DNA of 64,000 nt from Roseovarius spongiae (GCF_003651245.1 NZ_RAPE01000004.1:124001-188000); one strand, 5' to 3'. Shown: positions 1 to 9,323, counted from the first letter of the stretch. A program made the numbers and translations. The notes: generated from the letters alone by a model not told the origin.

Positions 1-1457
1 GGACCGCGGAAGAGAAATACAAGGCCGTCATCAGGGCGATCAAGGAGGCCCACGAGAAGGGGCAGCCGACGCTTGTCGGCACCACCTCCATCGAGAAGTC
101 CGAGATGCTGAGCCAGATGCTCGACGCCGAGGGCGTGGCGCATAACGTTCTCAACGCGCGCCAGCACGAGAAGGAGGCGCAGATCGTCGGCGACGCCGGC
201 AAGCTGGGCGCGGTGACGATCGCCACCAACATGGCCGGGCGCGGCACCGACATCAAGCTGGGCGGCAACGTGGACATGAAGGTGCTCGAAGCCATCGCCG
301 CCGATCCCGAGACCGACCCGGCCGAGATCCGCGCCCGCATCGAGGCCGAACACGAGGCCGCCGAGAAGGCGGTGATCGACGCCGGCGGGCTCTTTGTCCT
401 CGCCACCGAACGGCATGAAAGCCGACGCATCGACAACCAGCTTCGCGGCCGGTCCGGACGGCAGGGCGATCCGGGGCAATCGGCTTTCTACCTCTCGCTC
501 GACGACGACCTGATGCGCATCTTCGGGTCCGAGCGGCTCGAAAAGGTGTTGTCGGGCCTCGGCATGAAGGAGGACGAGGCGATCATTCACCCCTGGGTGA
601 ACAAGAGCCTCGAGCGCGCGCAGGCCAAGGTCGAGGGGCGCAACTTCGACATCCGCAAGCAGCTGCTGAAGTTCGACGACGTGATGAACGAACAGCGCAA
701 GGTGATCTTCAAGCAGCGCCTCGACATCATGCGCGCCGATGACCTCAGCGACATCGTCAAGGACATGCGCAACGAGGTGGTCGACGACCTCGTTGATCAG
801 TTCATGCCGCCCAAGACCTATGCCGAACAATGGGACATGGAGGGCATGCACGCCGCCATCGTCGAGCAGCTCAACATGGATCTGCCGGTGCAGGAATGGG
901 CCGACGAGGAGGGCGTCGACGACGAAGATATCTCCGAGCGGATCGAGAAGGCCGCGAACGAGATGATGGCCCAGAAGGCCGCGGCCTTTGGCCCCGCCAA
1001 CATGCGCATGGTCGAGAAACAGGTGCTGCTCCAGACCATCGACACCAAGTGGCGCGAGCATCTGCTCACCCTGGAGCACCTGCGCAGCGTCGTGGGCTTC
1101 CGCGGCTACGCGCAGCGCGATCCGCTCAACGAGTACAAGACCGAGGCGTTCCAGCTGTTCGAATCCATGCTCGACGGGCTGCGCCAGGACGTGACGCGCC
1201 AGCTTGCCCAGGTTCGCCCGATGACCGAAGAGGACCGCAAGGCGATCATGGAGCAGATGGCCCAGCAGCAGGCCGCGCTCGAGGCGCAGGCCGACGCCGC
1301 GCGGACCTCCGAGGACGGCCCGCGGGGGGAAAACGCCGCGGCGGTGGAGGGCTTTGACGAGAACGATCCCGAAACCTGGGGCAACCCGGGGCGCAACGCG
1401 CCGTGCCCTTGCGGGTCGGGCAAGAAGTTCAAGCATTGCCACGGACGCCTGGCCTGA
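1..1457 (+). CDS. secA: Preprotein translocase ATPase SecA, 3' part (5' end outside window)
   Basis: SecA drives Sec-dependent export by coupling ATP hydrolysis to movement of unfolded preproteins through SecYEG. The window opens inside the gene in frame 3. 484 residues are visible and, by the usual family length of about 900, roughly the first 400 are missing. Visible in order are the second nucleotide-binding fold ([32 protein letters not shown]), the [17 protein letters not shown] motif, the helical scaffold and wing, an acidic linker, and a terminal zinc-binding SEC-C motif ([14 protein letters not shown]) used for SecB and lipid contact. The next gene starts 136 bases downstream and encodes an exported protein. 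Identification is secure. Confidence 0.97.
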   Translation, partial: TAEEKYKAVIRAIKEAHEKGQPTLVGTTSIEKSEMLSQMLDAEGVAHNVLNARQHEKEAQIVGDAGKLGAVTIATNMAGRGTDIKLGGNVDMKVLEAIAADPETDPAEIRARIEAEHEAAEKAVIDAGGLFVLATERHESRRIDNQLRGRSGRQGDPGQSAFYLSLDDDLMRIFGSERLEKVLSGLGMKEDEAIIHPWVNKSLERAQAKVEGRNFDIRKQLLKFDDVMNEQRKVIFKQRLDIMRADDLSDIVKDMRNEVVDDLVDQFMPPKTYAEQWDMEGMHAAIVEQLNMDLPVQEWADEEGVDDEDISERIEKAANEMMAQKAAAFGPANMRMVEKQVLLQTIDTKWREHLLTLEHLRSVVGFRGYAQRDPLNEYKTEAFQLFESMLDGLRQDVTRQLAQVRPMTEEDRKAIMEQMAQQQAALEAQADAARTSEDGPRGENAAAVEGFDENDPETWGNPGRNAPCPCGSGKKFKHCHGRLA

Positions 1458-1593
1458 CCTAAGCGCGCTGACGTCGCTAAAATCCTGCCGGATCGCCACA
1501 ATGCGGTCAGAATGACTCCGCGCGGTGGCCATATGCCTGCCGCTTTGATCGCGCATGTTGCCCGCAACCCATTCTCGGTTCGGGAGGCATGCA

Positions 1594-2577
1594 ATGTCCA
1601 GGATTAGATTTTTGACGCTCGGATGCGGCACGGTCGCCGCGGCGCTGTTCGCCGGCTATTTCATCCAGCACAGCGACGCGTCCGCCCCGGCTGTCGCGGC
1701 TCCGGCTGAACAGCCCGACGGCATGTCCGGGGCGGCGGATGAGGTCAATCTCAACTCGATCACGCTGACCTCGGCCCTGCCGGAAGCCCCGGCAGAGATG
1801 AGCTTTGCCGCGCTGCCGACGCCCGAGATCACGCTTGCGGCGCTGGACGACACGCCGATCGGCGACATGCCCGGCGAAGAGCCGGCCCCCGCCTTCAACT
1901 GCGATTACACGCTTGACGCCACGCCCGCGGCCGGCGCGATGGTTGATCTGAACCTTGCCGCGCCCTGCGCGCCCAACGAGCGGTTCACCCTCCATCACAA
2001 CGGGCTGATGATCTCGGCGGTGACGGATGCCGACGGGCAATGGAGCGCACAGGCGCCCGCGCTTGCGCGCACGGCGGTCTATATCGTCGCCTTTCCGAAC
2101 GGCGACGGGGCGGTGGCGAACGTGTCGGTGCCGTCGCTTGATCAGTACGACCGGGTCGCGGTCCAGTGGCGCGGCGACAGCGGCATTCACATTCATGCGC
2201 TGGAATACGGCGCGGATTACGGCGAGGCGGGCCATGTCTGGGCCGACGCCCCGCACGGGGTCGAACAGGCGGTGGCCGGCGACAGCGGTTTCCTGACTCC
2301 GCTTGGCGATCCCAACCTTCCCGACGCGCTGCGCGCCGAGGTCTATACTTTCCCCAGCACGATTGCCGGCGAAGATGGCGATGTGCGCCTTGTGGTCGAG
2401 GCGTCGGTGACGCGCGATAACTGCGGCCGCGACGTCGAGGCGCAATCCATCGAGGTCAGCGCCGCCGGCGCCCCCCGGGTGCAGGATTTGACGCTGGCGG
2501 TGCCGGAATGCAACGCGGTTGGCGACTTTCTGGTGTTGAAAAACCTGCTGAATGACCTGAAGATCGCGCGCAAGTAA
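1594..2577 (+). CDS. Exported hypothetical protein next to secA
   Basis: A 327-residue protein of unknown function. I chose the ATG at 1594 because GGGAGG lies six bases upstream and it puts a short hydrophobic export or anchor segment (about residues 6-22) at the N-terminus. An in-frame ATG at 1555 would add 13 residues without a good ribosome site. After the anchor comes an Ala/Pro-rich low-complexity stretch of about 80 residues, then a probable folded domain with cysteines in FNCDY, APCAPNE, RDNCG and PECN that could form disulfides in the periplasm. Homologues beside secA are sometimes called 'translocase', but nothing in the sequence supports that. Confidence 0.75.
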   Translation: MSRIRFLTLGCGTVAAALFAGYFIQHSDASAPAVAAPAEQPDGMSGAADEVNLNSITLTSALPEAPAEMSFAALPTPEITLAALDDTPIGDMPGEEPAPAFNCDYTLDATPAAGAMVDLNLAAPCAPNERFTLHHNGLMISAVTDADGQWSAQAPALARTAVYIVAFPNGDGAVANVSVPSLDQYDRVAVQWRGDSGIHIHALEYGADYGEAGHVWADAPHGVEQAVAGDSGFLTPLGDPNLPDALRAEVYTFPSTIAGEDGDVRLVVEASVTRDNCGRDVEAQSIEVSAAGAPRVQDLTLAVPECNAVGDFLVLKNLLNDLKIARK

Positions 2578-2600
2578 TTCGCAGCGATCGGGTCTGACAT

Positions 2601-4160
2601 ATGACATGGGTGCGTGCGGCGATCGTCGCCGCACTTTTTCTGATGGGGGCCGCACCGGCTGCGCAGGCGCAGGATGTCACGCTCACATCCCGCGACGGGG
2701 CGGTCGAAATCTCGGGCGACCTGCTTGGCTTTGACGGTGAATTCTACCGGGTCGACACGATCTATGGCGAACTGACGGTGGATGGGTCGGGGGTGCTCTG
2801 CGAAGGGCCGGGATGTCCCAACCTCGCCGATTACGTGGCCGAAGCGCGCCTGTCCGGCTCTCCGGTCATCGGCCGCGTCCTGATGCCGGCGCTGCTCGAG
2901 GCGTTCGCGCTCAAGAACGGTCTCGACCTCGCGCGCGGCGCCGAAGAGGACCGGTCCGTCACCTACACGTTGTCGGACAAGCAAAGCGGCGAGCCGCGCG
3001 GGCGGTTCCATTTTCACCTGACCAACAGCGACGAAGGGTTCGCCGATCTCATCGCGGACGAGGCCGACATGGTGATGTCCCTGCGCGAGGCGCGCCCCGC
3101 CGAGGTGCGCCGCGCGCGCGAGGCGGGACTTGGCGATCTGACCGATGCGCGCCGCAGCCGGGTGCTCGCGCTCGATGCGTTGGCGCCGTTGGTCGCTGCA
3201 GAGAACGACGTGACCGCGATCACGACCTCGCAACTGGCCGCGGTGCTGACCGGCGAAATCGACAACTGGTCGGACCTGGGTGGTCCGGACGCGCCGATTG
3301 CCGTGCATCTTCACGATCCGCGCTCGGGGCTCGGGCAGGCGACCGAAGACCAGATGCTGCGCGGCGCGGGGCAGAGTATCCGCGCGGACGCCATGCGTCA
3401 CGAGGATGGGCCGTCGCTCACCGCCGCCGTCGCGCGCGATCCCTTCGCCATCGGCGTGGGCAGCCGCGCGGAACTCGACCTCACGTTCGAACTGGCGCTC
3501 GAGGGAGCGTGCGGCTTCGCCATCAGCGCCACCCGCCGCGCGGTCAAGACCGAGGATTACCCGCTATCGGCGCCGATGTTTCTCTATCTGCCGGCCCGCC
3601 GCTTTCCCAAGCTGGTGCGCGAATTCCTCGTCTTCACCCGCGAGCCCGCCGCGCAGCTGGTGATTCGACGCGCCGGTTTTGTCGACCAGCTCCCCGAGGA
3701 GATCGAGATCGACGAACAGGGCGACCGGTTCGCCAACGCGATCCTGAACGCCGGCGACGAGGTTACGCTCGAGACGTTGCAGGGCATGGTGCGCGCGCTC
3801 GCGCCGCTCAAGCGGCTTACCACGACGTTCCGGTTCGAGCCGGGGTCGATCCGGCTCGATGCGCAATCGCGCTCGAACGTGGCGCAACTCGCCCGGGCGC
3901 TGGAAAGTGGGTATTACGACGGTCGGCGCATGGTCTTTGTGGGATTCAGCGACGGGAAGGGGGCGGCGACGGTCAACCGCAACATCGCCCGCCGCCGGGC
4001 CCGCGCCGTGTATGACGCCGTGCTGCGCCAGGCCGAGACGCTGAACCCCGCGCGGCTCACGCTTGAGATAGAGGCGTTCGGCGAGGCGATGCCGATGGCC
4101 TGCGACGACAGCGACTGGGGTCGCCGGGCCAACCGCCGCGTGGAAATCTGGGTGCGCTGA
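2601..4160 (+). CDS. Periplasmic solute-binding (PstS-like) protein with C-terminal OmpA domain
   Basis: 519 residues. The N-terminus is a clear signal peptide (about residues 1-23, ending AAQAQ). Residues ~75-370 resemble the PBP type II fold of phosphate-binding proteins (SPVIGRVLMPALLEAF, TTSQLAAVLTGEIDNWSDLGG). Residues ~400-519 are an OmpA-type peptidoglycan-binding domain (VGFSDGKGAATVNRNIARRR, then FGEAMPMACDDSDWGRRANRRVEIW). The fusion suggests a ligand-sensing or scavenging protein held to the cell wall rather than a classical transport component; no permease or ATPase is nearby. It starts 23 bases after the previous gene, so the two may be co-transcribed. The ligand cannot be read from the sequence. 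Confidence 0.82.
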   Translation: MTWVRAAIVAALFLMGAAPAAQAQDVTLTSRDGAVEISGDLLGFDGEFYRVDTIYGELTVDGSGVLCEGPGCPNLADYVAEARLSGSPVIGRVLMPALLEAFALKNGLDLARGAEEDRSVTYTLSDKQSGEPRGRFHFHLTNSDEGFADLIADEADMVMSLREARPAEVRRAREAGLGDLTDARRSRVLALDALAPLVAAENDVTAITTSQLAAVLTGEIDNWSDLGGPDAPIAVHLHDPRSGLGQATEDQMLRGAGQSIRADAMRHEDGPSLTAAVARDPFAIGVGSRAELDLTFELALEGACGFAISATRRAVKTEDYPLSAPMFLYLPARRFPKLVREFLVFTREPAAQLVIRRAGFVDQLPEEIEIDEQGDRFANAILNAGDEVTLETLQGMVRALAPLKRLTTTFRFEPGSIRLDAQSRSNVAQLARALESGYYDGRRMVFVGFSDGKGAATVNRNIARRRARAVYDAVLRQAETLNPARLTLEIEAFGEAMPMACDDSDWGRRANRRVEIWVR

Positions 4161-4224
4161 CGCCGCAACTCTCCTTGCAACAATAATTTGCAGGGCTTTT
4201 CCGCAAGAGCATTGCCGCTCCGGC

Positions 4225-4986
4225 TCAGAGGTAGCCTTCGGAGCGAAAGCTCAGCTCGCAGGATTTGCCGATGATGAGGTGGTCATGCAGCGTGACGCCC
4301 ATCACCGCCGCCGCCTCCGCGATCTTGCGGGTCATGGCGATGTCGCTCTCCGACGGGGTCGGATCGCCGGAGGGGTGGTTGTGCACCAGGATGAGCGCCG
4401 ATGCGTTGAGTTCGAGCGCGCGCTTGATCACCTCGCGCGGATAGACCGGCACGTGATCGACCGTCCCGCTCGCCTGTTCCTCGTCCGCGATCAGCGTGTT
4501 CTTGGTGTCGAGGAAGAACAGGCGGAACTGTTCCGTGCCGCGATGCGCCATCGTCGTGTGGCAATAGTCCAGCAACGCGTCCCAGCTCGAGATCACGTGT
4601 CGCCGCATGACCCGCGCCCGGGCGAGCCGCTGGCTGGCGGCCTCGACGATCTTCAGCTCGGTGATGACCGCGTCGCCCACGCCGCTCACCTCGCCCAGTC
4701 GCGCGGGCGGGGCGGAGATCACCCCGTTGAAATCTCCGAAACTGTCCAGCAGCGCGCGCGCCAGCGGTTTCACGTCGCGCCGCGGAATGGCGCGGAACAG
4801 GACCAGTTCCAGCAACTCGTAATCAGGCAGGGCCTGTGCGCCGCCGCTGCGGAACCGATCGCGCAGCCGCCGCCGGTGGTCGCGGATATAGGAGGGCTGG
4901 CACGCCTTCGACCCGACCGGAACGACAGTTTCGTCCGGCTCGAAGAGTGGCAGTGGACCTTCTGCGAATTGGGATTGCCGCGTCAT
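4225..4986 (-). CDS. radC: RadC family JAB/MPN-domain protein
   Basis: 253 residues. An N-terminal helix-hairpin-helix region (ELLELVLFRAIPRRDVKPLARALL) is followed by the RadC JAB1/MPN metalloprotease-like domain with the metal-binding HxH...D signature in LVHNHPSGDPTPSESD. The family is named after a radC allele, but its biochemical role is unsettled; a role in DNA repair or recombination is tradition, not proof. The gene lies alone on the minus strand, convergent with the OmpA-domain gene and divergent from the DUF442 gene at 5089. The unusual N-terminal 30 residues are not conserved-looking. Confidence 0.93.
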   Translation of the reverse strand: MTRQSQFAEGPLPLFEPDETVVPVGSKACQPSYIRDHRRRLRDRFRSGGAQALPDYELLELVLFRAIPRRDVKPLARALLDSFGDFNGVISAPPARLGEVSGVGDAVITELKIVEAASQRLARARVMRRHVISSWDALLDYCHTTMAHRGTEQFRLFFLDTKNTLIADEEQASGTVDHVPVYPREVIKRALELNASALILVHNHPSGDPTPSESDIAMTRKIAEAAAVMGVTLHDHLIIGKSCELSFRSEGYL

Positions 4987-5088
4987 GCGCCCACCTTGAC
5001 GCCTACGGGGTTAACCGCCGGTTAAGAGGATTGAAATCGCACCCGCATTGACGGCATATTCGGGGGCGTCACCCAAGGAGCCCCAGAT

Positions 5089-5505
5089 ATGGACCTGCGC
5101 CCGGTCACCGAAGATTTCTCCGTCTCTCCGCAGATCGCGCCCGAAGACCTGCCCGCCATCGCCGCCGCCGGCTATCGATCGGTGCTGTGCAATCGCCCGG
5201 ATGGCGAGGCGCCGGGACAGCCGGACGTCAAAGCCATCGAGGCCGCGGCAAAGGCGGCGGGGCTCGAATTTCGCGCGGTTCCGATCACGTCAGGACAGGT
5301 GACGGAACAGGACCTCGCGGCGTTCAACGCGGCATTGGCGGAGGAGCCTTCGCCGGTGCTGGCCTATTGCCGCAGCGGCACGCGCTGCGTGATGCTGTGG
5401 AGCATTGCGCAAATGGGCCGGATGGAGCCCGAGCGGATCGTCGCGGCGGCAGCGGGGGCCGGGTATGACATGTCAGGCCTCGTCGCACAGCTGCAACGAG
5501 GCTGA
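5089..5505 (+). CDS. DUF442/TIGR01244 phosphatase-like sulfur transferase domain protein
   Basis: 138 residues, made of a single domain of the DUF442 (TIGR01244) type, related to dual-specificity phosphatases and rhodanese-like enzymes. The P-loop YCRSGTRC supplies the Cys-x5-Arg-like active site (CRSGTR). The same domain is found N-terminal to Blh-type beta-lactamase hydrolase-like proteins that handle sulfide and polysulfide, but here it stands alone. The start follows AAGGAG about nine bases upstream. The downstream gene begins four bases after the stop, so the two form a transcription unit. The substrate is unknown. Confidence 0.8.
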   Translation: MDLRPVTEDFSVSPQIAPEDLPAIAAAGYRSVLCNRPDGEAPGQPDVKAIEAAAKAAGLEFRAVPITSGQVTEQDLAAFNAALAEEPSPVLAYCRSGTRCVMLWSIAQMGRMEPERIVAAAAGAGYDMSGLVAQLQRG

Positions 5506-5508
5506 GCC

Positions 5509-6216
5509 GTGACCCGTTGGCTTGCGGTCGGCCCCGAGGCGGACATGGTGCGCGCCTGCCTCATGGATGGCGATATTCTGCTGGAACAGAGCCTGTTTCG
5601 GGATGAGGAGGCGGCGCTTGCCGCCTACCCGGACCATGCCGAGAAGGCGGTTCGCGTCGGCGCCGGCGCGCCGCACGCGACGCCAACGGCGATTTTGCCG
5701 AACCTGGTCGCACAAGTTCCCGCCGTGACGCAGGAGACGCCGCCCGATTTGCTTGGCGGCTGGGCGCGTCTGCGGGTCGCCGGAGTGGCCGCATCGCGCC
5801 CGCACTGGGAGGGGGTCGTGCTCGATGCCGGGTCCGAGAGCAACCATTGGGTGCATGTCAGCGCGGATGAGATCGTCAGCTTCCAGGGCGCGGCGACGCC
5901 GCGCCTGATCGCGGCGCTGGACGGCGCGCCCGTCGCAGATGACGAGGCTGCGGATTCGACCCTGTCCCGGCCCGAAAGGCTCTCTGCGCATCTGCATGGC
6001 GCGCTTCTTGCAGGAGATGCGCGCGCCGTCACCGGCCATCTTCTGGGGGCCGAGATCGCGGCCGCGAAACCCTACTGGCTGGGGCAGGAGGTGATCGTGC
6101 TGTCGCAAACCGACACGCTCGCCGCGCTGCTGCGCGGCCAGGGCGCGGACGCGGTGACGGCCGCCCCCGACGACATGCTCGCGCGGGGTCTTGCGGCCCG
6201 CGCCGCCGGTGGCTGA
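5509..6216 (+). CDS. 2-dehydro-3-deoxygalactonokinase-like (DgoK family) protein, divergent
   Basis: 235 residues, GTG start three bases after the preceding stop, which implies translational coupling. The middle and C-terminal parts resemble DgoK sugar kinases: LDAGSESNHWVHVSADEIVSFQG aligns with the PGTHSKWV-type segment, and HLLGAEIAAAKPYW with the C-terminal LLIGAEL segment. DgoK phosphorylates 2-keto-3-deoxygalactonate in the De Ley-Doudoroff route. However, the protein is shorter than the usual ~290-300 residues and the N-terminal DxGTT/S phosphate-binding motif is not visible (the segment reads VGPEADMVRACLMD). It may be catalytically inactive or repurposed. No other galactonate gene is nearby. 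Confidence 0.55.
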   Translation: MTRWLAVGPEADMVRACLMDGDILLEQSLFRDEEAALAAYPDHAEKAVRVGAGAPHATPTAILPNLVAQVPAVTQETPPDLLGGWARLRVAGVAASRPHWEGVVLDAGSESNHWVHVSADEIVSFQGAATPRLIAALDGAPVADDEAADSTLSRPERLSAHLHGALLAGDARAVTGHLLGAEIAAAKPYWLGQEVIVLSQTDTLAALLRGQGADAVTAAPDDMLARGLAARAAGG

Positions 6217-6331
6217 CGGATGGGCGGCGCTGCACGGTTCGGGCGGGAATTCCGTACGCCGCTGTGTCTGGTGATGCCGGACGATTGCGCCTAGGGTCCG
6301 CCGGAATATCACGGCAAGGCAAGGCACACTC

Positions 6332-7576
6332 ATGAGCAGACAGAGACGCCGCATCGGTGAAATGCCGGTCCATGGCGAATTGGCCGCGCCCGCGCCCCGG
6401 CTGGCCGAGGCGGAATTCGTGACGCTCATCGCGCTGCTCATTTCGATGGTGGCTCTGGGAATCGATACGATGCTGCCCGCGCTGCCGGTCATGGGCGACG
6501 ATCTGGGCGTGGACGGCAATGCGCAGCAGGCGATCATATCGCTGTTCTTCCTCGGGCTGGGGCTGGGCCAGATGATCTGGGGGCCTCTGTCGGACACGGT
6601 CGGGCGCAAGCGGGCGATCTATGGCGGCATGGCGCTGTTCATGGCCGGTTCGGTCCTGTCGGCGCTGACGGGCAGTTTCGTGCTGATGCTCCTGGGCCGT
6701 ATGATGCAGGGGTTCGGCGCCGCCGCGCCGCGCATTGTCGTGATCGCGATGGTGCGCGACCAGTATGCCGGCGCGGCGATGGCGCGGATCATGTCCACGG
6801 TGATGGCGGTGTTCATCGTCATCCCCGCCGCCGCGCCCGCCCTGGGGCAGGGAATCATCGCCATCGCGCATTGGCGGGCGATTTTCGCGCTGTTCTTCGG
6901 CATGGCGGTCATCGCGTCGGTCTGGCTGGCCCTGCGCCAGCCCGAAACGCTGACGCCCGCGCGCCGCCGCCGGTTTTCCTTCCACGCGCTCTGGCGCAGC
7001 ATCATCGAGGTGATGCGCAACCGGGTCGCCGCGGGTTACATGCTGGCGGCGAGCTTCGTCTTCTCGGCCTTCGTCGGCTATCTCGTCACCGCGCAGCAGA
7101 TTTTCCAGGATCTCTACGGGGTGGGCGATCTCTTTGCGCTTTATTTCGCGGTGCTGGCGCTGGCGATCGGGGCGTCGTCGCTGGCCAATGGCCGGCTCGT
7201 GGCGCGCTACCGGATGGCCACCCTGTCGAGGGTTGCCGCCATGAGCATGGTGGCGATCAGCGGCCTCTTTCTGGCTTACGATCTGGCCGTGCCGGGCCCG
7301 CCGCCGCTGTGGCTGTTCATGGCGGCGTTCACGCCGCTGTTCTTTGCCGTGGGGATCATGTTCGGCAATCTCAACGCGCTCGCGATGGAGCCGATGGGCC
7401 ATATCGCCGGGACCGCCGCCGCCGTGATCGGGTCGATGACGACGCTGGTGTCGATGGTGATGGGATCGCTGACCGGTGCGCTTTATCACGGGACGCTGAC
7501 GCCGCTGCTGGCGGGATTCGCGGTGTTCGGGAGCCTGTCGCTTGGCTGCATCCTCTGGGCCGGGCGGGGGAAATAG
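6332..7576 (+). CDS. MFS multidrug efflux transporter, Bcr/CflA family
   Basis: 414 residues with about twelve hydrophobic segments, an inner-membrane proton antiporter of the major facilitator superfamily. The signature between helices 2 and 3 reads GPLSDTVGRKRAIY, and the first helix carries the IDTMLPALP motif typical of the Bcr/CflA drug-efflux group. The N-terminal ~30 residues are a hydrophilic extension. Export of a drug or a toxic metabolite is expected; the substrate is not readable. The gene lies 115 bases after the DgoK-like gene and 73 bases before the XRE-cupin regulator on the same strand, so a shared transcript is possible but not shown. Confidence 0.87.
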   Translation: MSRQRRRIGEMPVHGELAAPAPRLAEAEFVTLIALLISMVALGIDTMLPALPVMGDDLGVDGNAQQAIISLFFLGLGLGQMIWGPLSDTVGRKRAIYGGMALFMAGSVLSALTGSFVLMLLGRMMQGFGAAAPRIVVIAMVRDQYAGAAMARIMSTVMAVFIVIPAAAPALGQGIIAIAHWRAIFALFFGMAVIASVWLALRQPETLTPARRRRFSFHALWRSIIEVMRNRVAAGYMLAASFVFSAFVGYLVTAQQIFQDLYGVGDLFALYFAVLALAIGASSLANGRLVARYRMATLSRVAAMSMVAISGLFLAYDLAVPGPPPLWLFMAAFTPLFFAVGIMFGNLNALAMEPMGHIAGTAAAVIGSMTTLVSMVMGSLTGALYHGTLTPLLAGFAVFGSLSLGCILWAGRGK

Positions 7577-7649
7577 CGGGGCTGGACGTTTCCTGCGCGG
7601 TTGTGGACTATCCCCCGGCAGGAAACCCCCTATCGCAGGAGTCGTCCCT

Positions 7650-8297
7650 ATGACCCAGCGCAACCCGCCCACGGCCCGCCGGCTGACGCAGGACCCGCAC
7701 CGCGTCCGCGGCGGGCGCGAGGCGAACCTCGAGGCGGCCATCGGCAAGGAGGTGCGCGCCCATCGCAAGCAGCAGAAGCTGACCGTCGCCGCGCTGTCGG
7801 AGCTCACCGGCCTCTCCATCGGGATGCTGTCCAAGATCGAGAACGGCAATACCTCGCCTTCGCTCACCACGCTTCAAACGCTGGCGCACGCGCTGAGCGT
7901 GCCGATCACCGCCTTCCTGCGCGGGTTCGAGGAAACCCGCGGCGTGATGCTCACCCGCGCGGGCGAAGGCGTGGAGACGCGGCGCGACGGTACGCGCGCG
8001 GGGCATCAATACAACCTTCTGGGCCATATCGGGTCGAACGCGAGCGGCGTCACGGTCGAGCCCTACCTGATCACGCTGACCGAGGCGTCCGATGTCTTTC
8101 CCACCTTCCAGCATGACGGGATCGAGACGATCTACATGCTCGAAGGGGAAGTGTCCTACCGGCATGGGAGCGAGGTGTTCCACCTGCGCCCCGGAGACAC
8201 GCTGTTCTTCGACGCGGACGCGCCGCACGGCCCCGAAGAACTGATCAAATTGCCCGCACGATACCTGTCGATCATCGCCTATCCGCAGGCCAGGTGA
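7650..8297 (+). CDS. XRE-family transcriptional regulator with C-terminal cupin domain
   Basis: 215 residues. Residues ~30-90 form a helix-turn-helix of the XRE/SinR type (LTVAALSELTGLSIGMLSKIENGNTSPSLTTLQTLA contains both helices). Residues ~135-210 form a cupin barrel (FQHDGIETIYMLEGEV, FHLRPGDTLFFDADAPHGPEE) that probably senses a small ligand. I chose the ATG at 7650 because CAGGAG lies eight bases upstream. The gene sits directly before the amidotransferase-GXGXG-FMN-GmaS/GlnT genes, as the regulator does in rhizobial glx-glnT and roseobacter mgs-gmaS loci, so it likely controls them in response to an amine or glutamine-type compound. Confidence 0.9.
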   Translation: MTQRNPPTARRLTQDPHRVRGGREANLEAAIGKEVRAHRKQQKLTVAALSELTGLSIGMLSKIENGNTSPSLTTLQTLAHALSVPITAFLRGFEETRGVMLTRAGEGVETRRDGTRAGHQYNLLGHIGSNASGVTVEPYLITLTEASDVFPTFQHDGIETIYMLEGEVSYRHGSEVFHLRPGDTLFFDADAPHGPEELIKLPARYLSIIAYPQAR

Positions 8298-8336
8298 CGA
8301 AGTTCACCCGGATGGGGCGGATCAGCCGATAATAAT

Positions 8337-8362
8337 CCATGATAGGAAACAAAATTTCATGG
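8337..8362. promoter_or_regulatory. Inverted repeat, candidate operator of the XRE-cupin regulator
   Basis: CCATGA and TCATGG form perfect six-base arms around a 14-base AT-rich spacer in the 131-base gap between the regulator and the amidotransferase gene. It lies just upstream of the candidate -35 element at 8366. Its position suits a regulator binding site; that assignment is inference. Confidence 0.45.
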
Positions 8363-8365
8363 CAG

Positions 8366-8394
8366 TTGGCGTCGTTCGAATCCTCTGCTAGCGT
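8366..8394 (+). promoter_or_regulatory. Candidate sigma-70-type promoter for the mgs/gmaS operon
   Basis: TTGGCG and TAGCGT are separated by 17 bases, ending 34 bases before the amidotransferase ATG at 8429. The match to consensus is moderate (4/6 and 3/6), so this is a plausible rather than proven promoter. Confidence 0.35.
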
Positions 8395-8428
8395 CCGATT
8401 CGGGATCGTTGCAAAGGGATGATCGGAG

Positions 8429-9322
8429 ATGTGCGGGATCGTCGGACTCTTTCTGAAGGACAGGGCGCTTGAGCCGCGGCTGGGCGCGATGCTGACCGAT
8501 ATGCTCGTCACCATGAGCGACCGGGGACCGGACAGCGCCGGCATCGCGGTCTATGGCGAAGATGCCGGCGCGGGCAAGCTGACGGTGCAATCCGCCGACC
8601 CGGCCGCCGATTTCGCCGGGCTGGCGGAGGAGCTGGGCGCGGCCTTGGGCTGTGACGTGCGATTGCGCCCCGTCGATACCCATGCGGTCCTGTCGCTGGA
8701 CGCCGACAAGCTGGCCGCCGCCCGCGCCGCGCTGCGCGACCTGCGCCCCGGCCTGCGCGTGATGAGCGGCGGCGAGCGGATCGAGATCTACAAGGAGGTC
8801 GGCCTGCCGCAGAGCGTGGCGGACCGGTTCGGCATCGCGGGGATGCGCGGCACGCACGGGATCGGGCACACGCGGATGGCGACCGAATCGGCGGTGACGA
8901 CGATGGGCGCGCACCCGTTCTCCACCGGGGCCGACCAGTGCCTCGTGCATAATGGGTCGCTTTCGAACCATAACAGCCTGCGCCGCAAGCTGCGCCGCGA
9001 GGGCATGAATATCGACACCGAGAACGACACCGAGGTCGGCGCCGCCTATCTGAGCTGGAAGATGCAGACCGGCAGCAGCCTCGGTGAGGCGCTGGAAAGC
9101 TCGCTCAATGATCTCGACGGGTTCTTCACCTTCGTCGTCGGCACCCGGGACGGGTTCGGCGTGGTGCGCGACCCCATCGCGTGCAAGCCCGCCGTGATGG
9201 CCGAGACGGAGAGCTATGTCGCCTTCGGCAGCGAATACCGCGCGCTGGTCGACCTGCCGAGCATCGAGGCCGCCCGCGTGTGGGAGCCCGAACCCGCCAC
9301 CGTCTATTTCTGGAGCCACTGA
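8429..9322 (+). CDS. mgsA: Class II glutamine amidotransferase subunit of N-methylglutamate synthase-like complex
   Basis: 297 residues. Begins MCGIVGLF: Cys2 becomes the N-terminal nucleophile of an Ntn-type amidotransferase after Met removal, and SDRGPDSAG, GHTRMATES and LVHNGSLSNHN are the matching PurF/GltB-type glutaminase motifs. It corresponds to MgsA of N-methylglutamate synthase or GlxB of the rhizobial glx operon; homology alone does not separate the two. In the Mgs complex it would release methylamine (or ammonia) from gamma-glutamylmethylamide (or glutamine) for transfer to 2-oxoglutarate. First gene of a four-gene unit; the next gene starts two bases after its stop. Confidence 0.87.
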   Translation: MCGIVGLFLKDRALEPRLGAMLTDMLVTMSDRGPDSAGIAVYGEDAGAGKLTVQSADPAADFAGLAEELGAALGCDVRLRPVDTHAVLSLDADKLAAARAALRDLRPGLRVMSGGERIEIYKEVGLPQSVADRFGIAGMRGTHGIGHTRMATESAVTTMGAHPFSTGADQCLVHNGSLSNHNSLRRKLRREGMNIDTENDTEVGAAYLSWKMQTGSSLGEALESSLNDLDGFFTFVVGTRDGFGVVRDPIACKPAVMAETESYVAFGSEYRALVDLPSIEAARVWEPEPATVYFWSH

Positions 9323-9323
9323 C

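Noticed and set aside
1594..2577. Calling the exported protein beside secA a translocase
   Set aside because: No SecA, SecD/F or YidC-like domain is visible; the name would rest on position only.
8371..8390. GTTCGAATCC resembling a tRNA T-loop
   Set aside because: The flanking bases do not form the T stem, and no acceptor, D or anticodon arms can be found around it.
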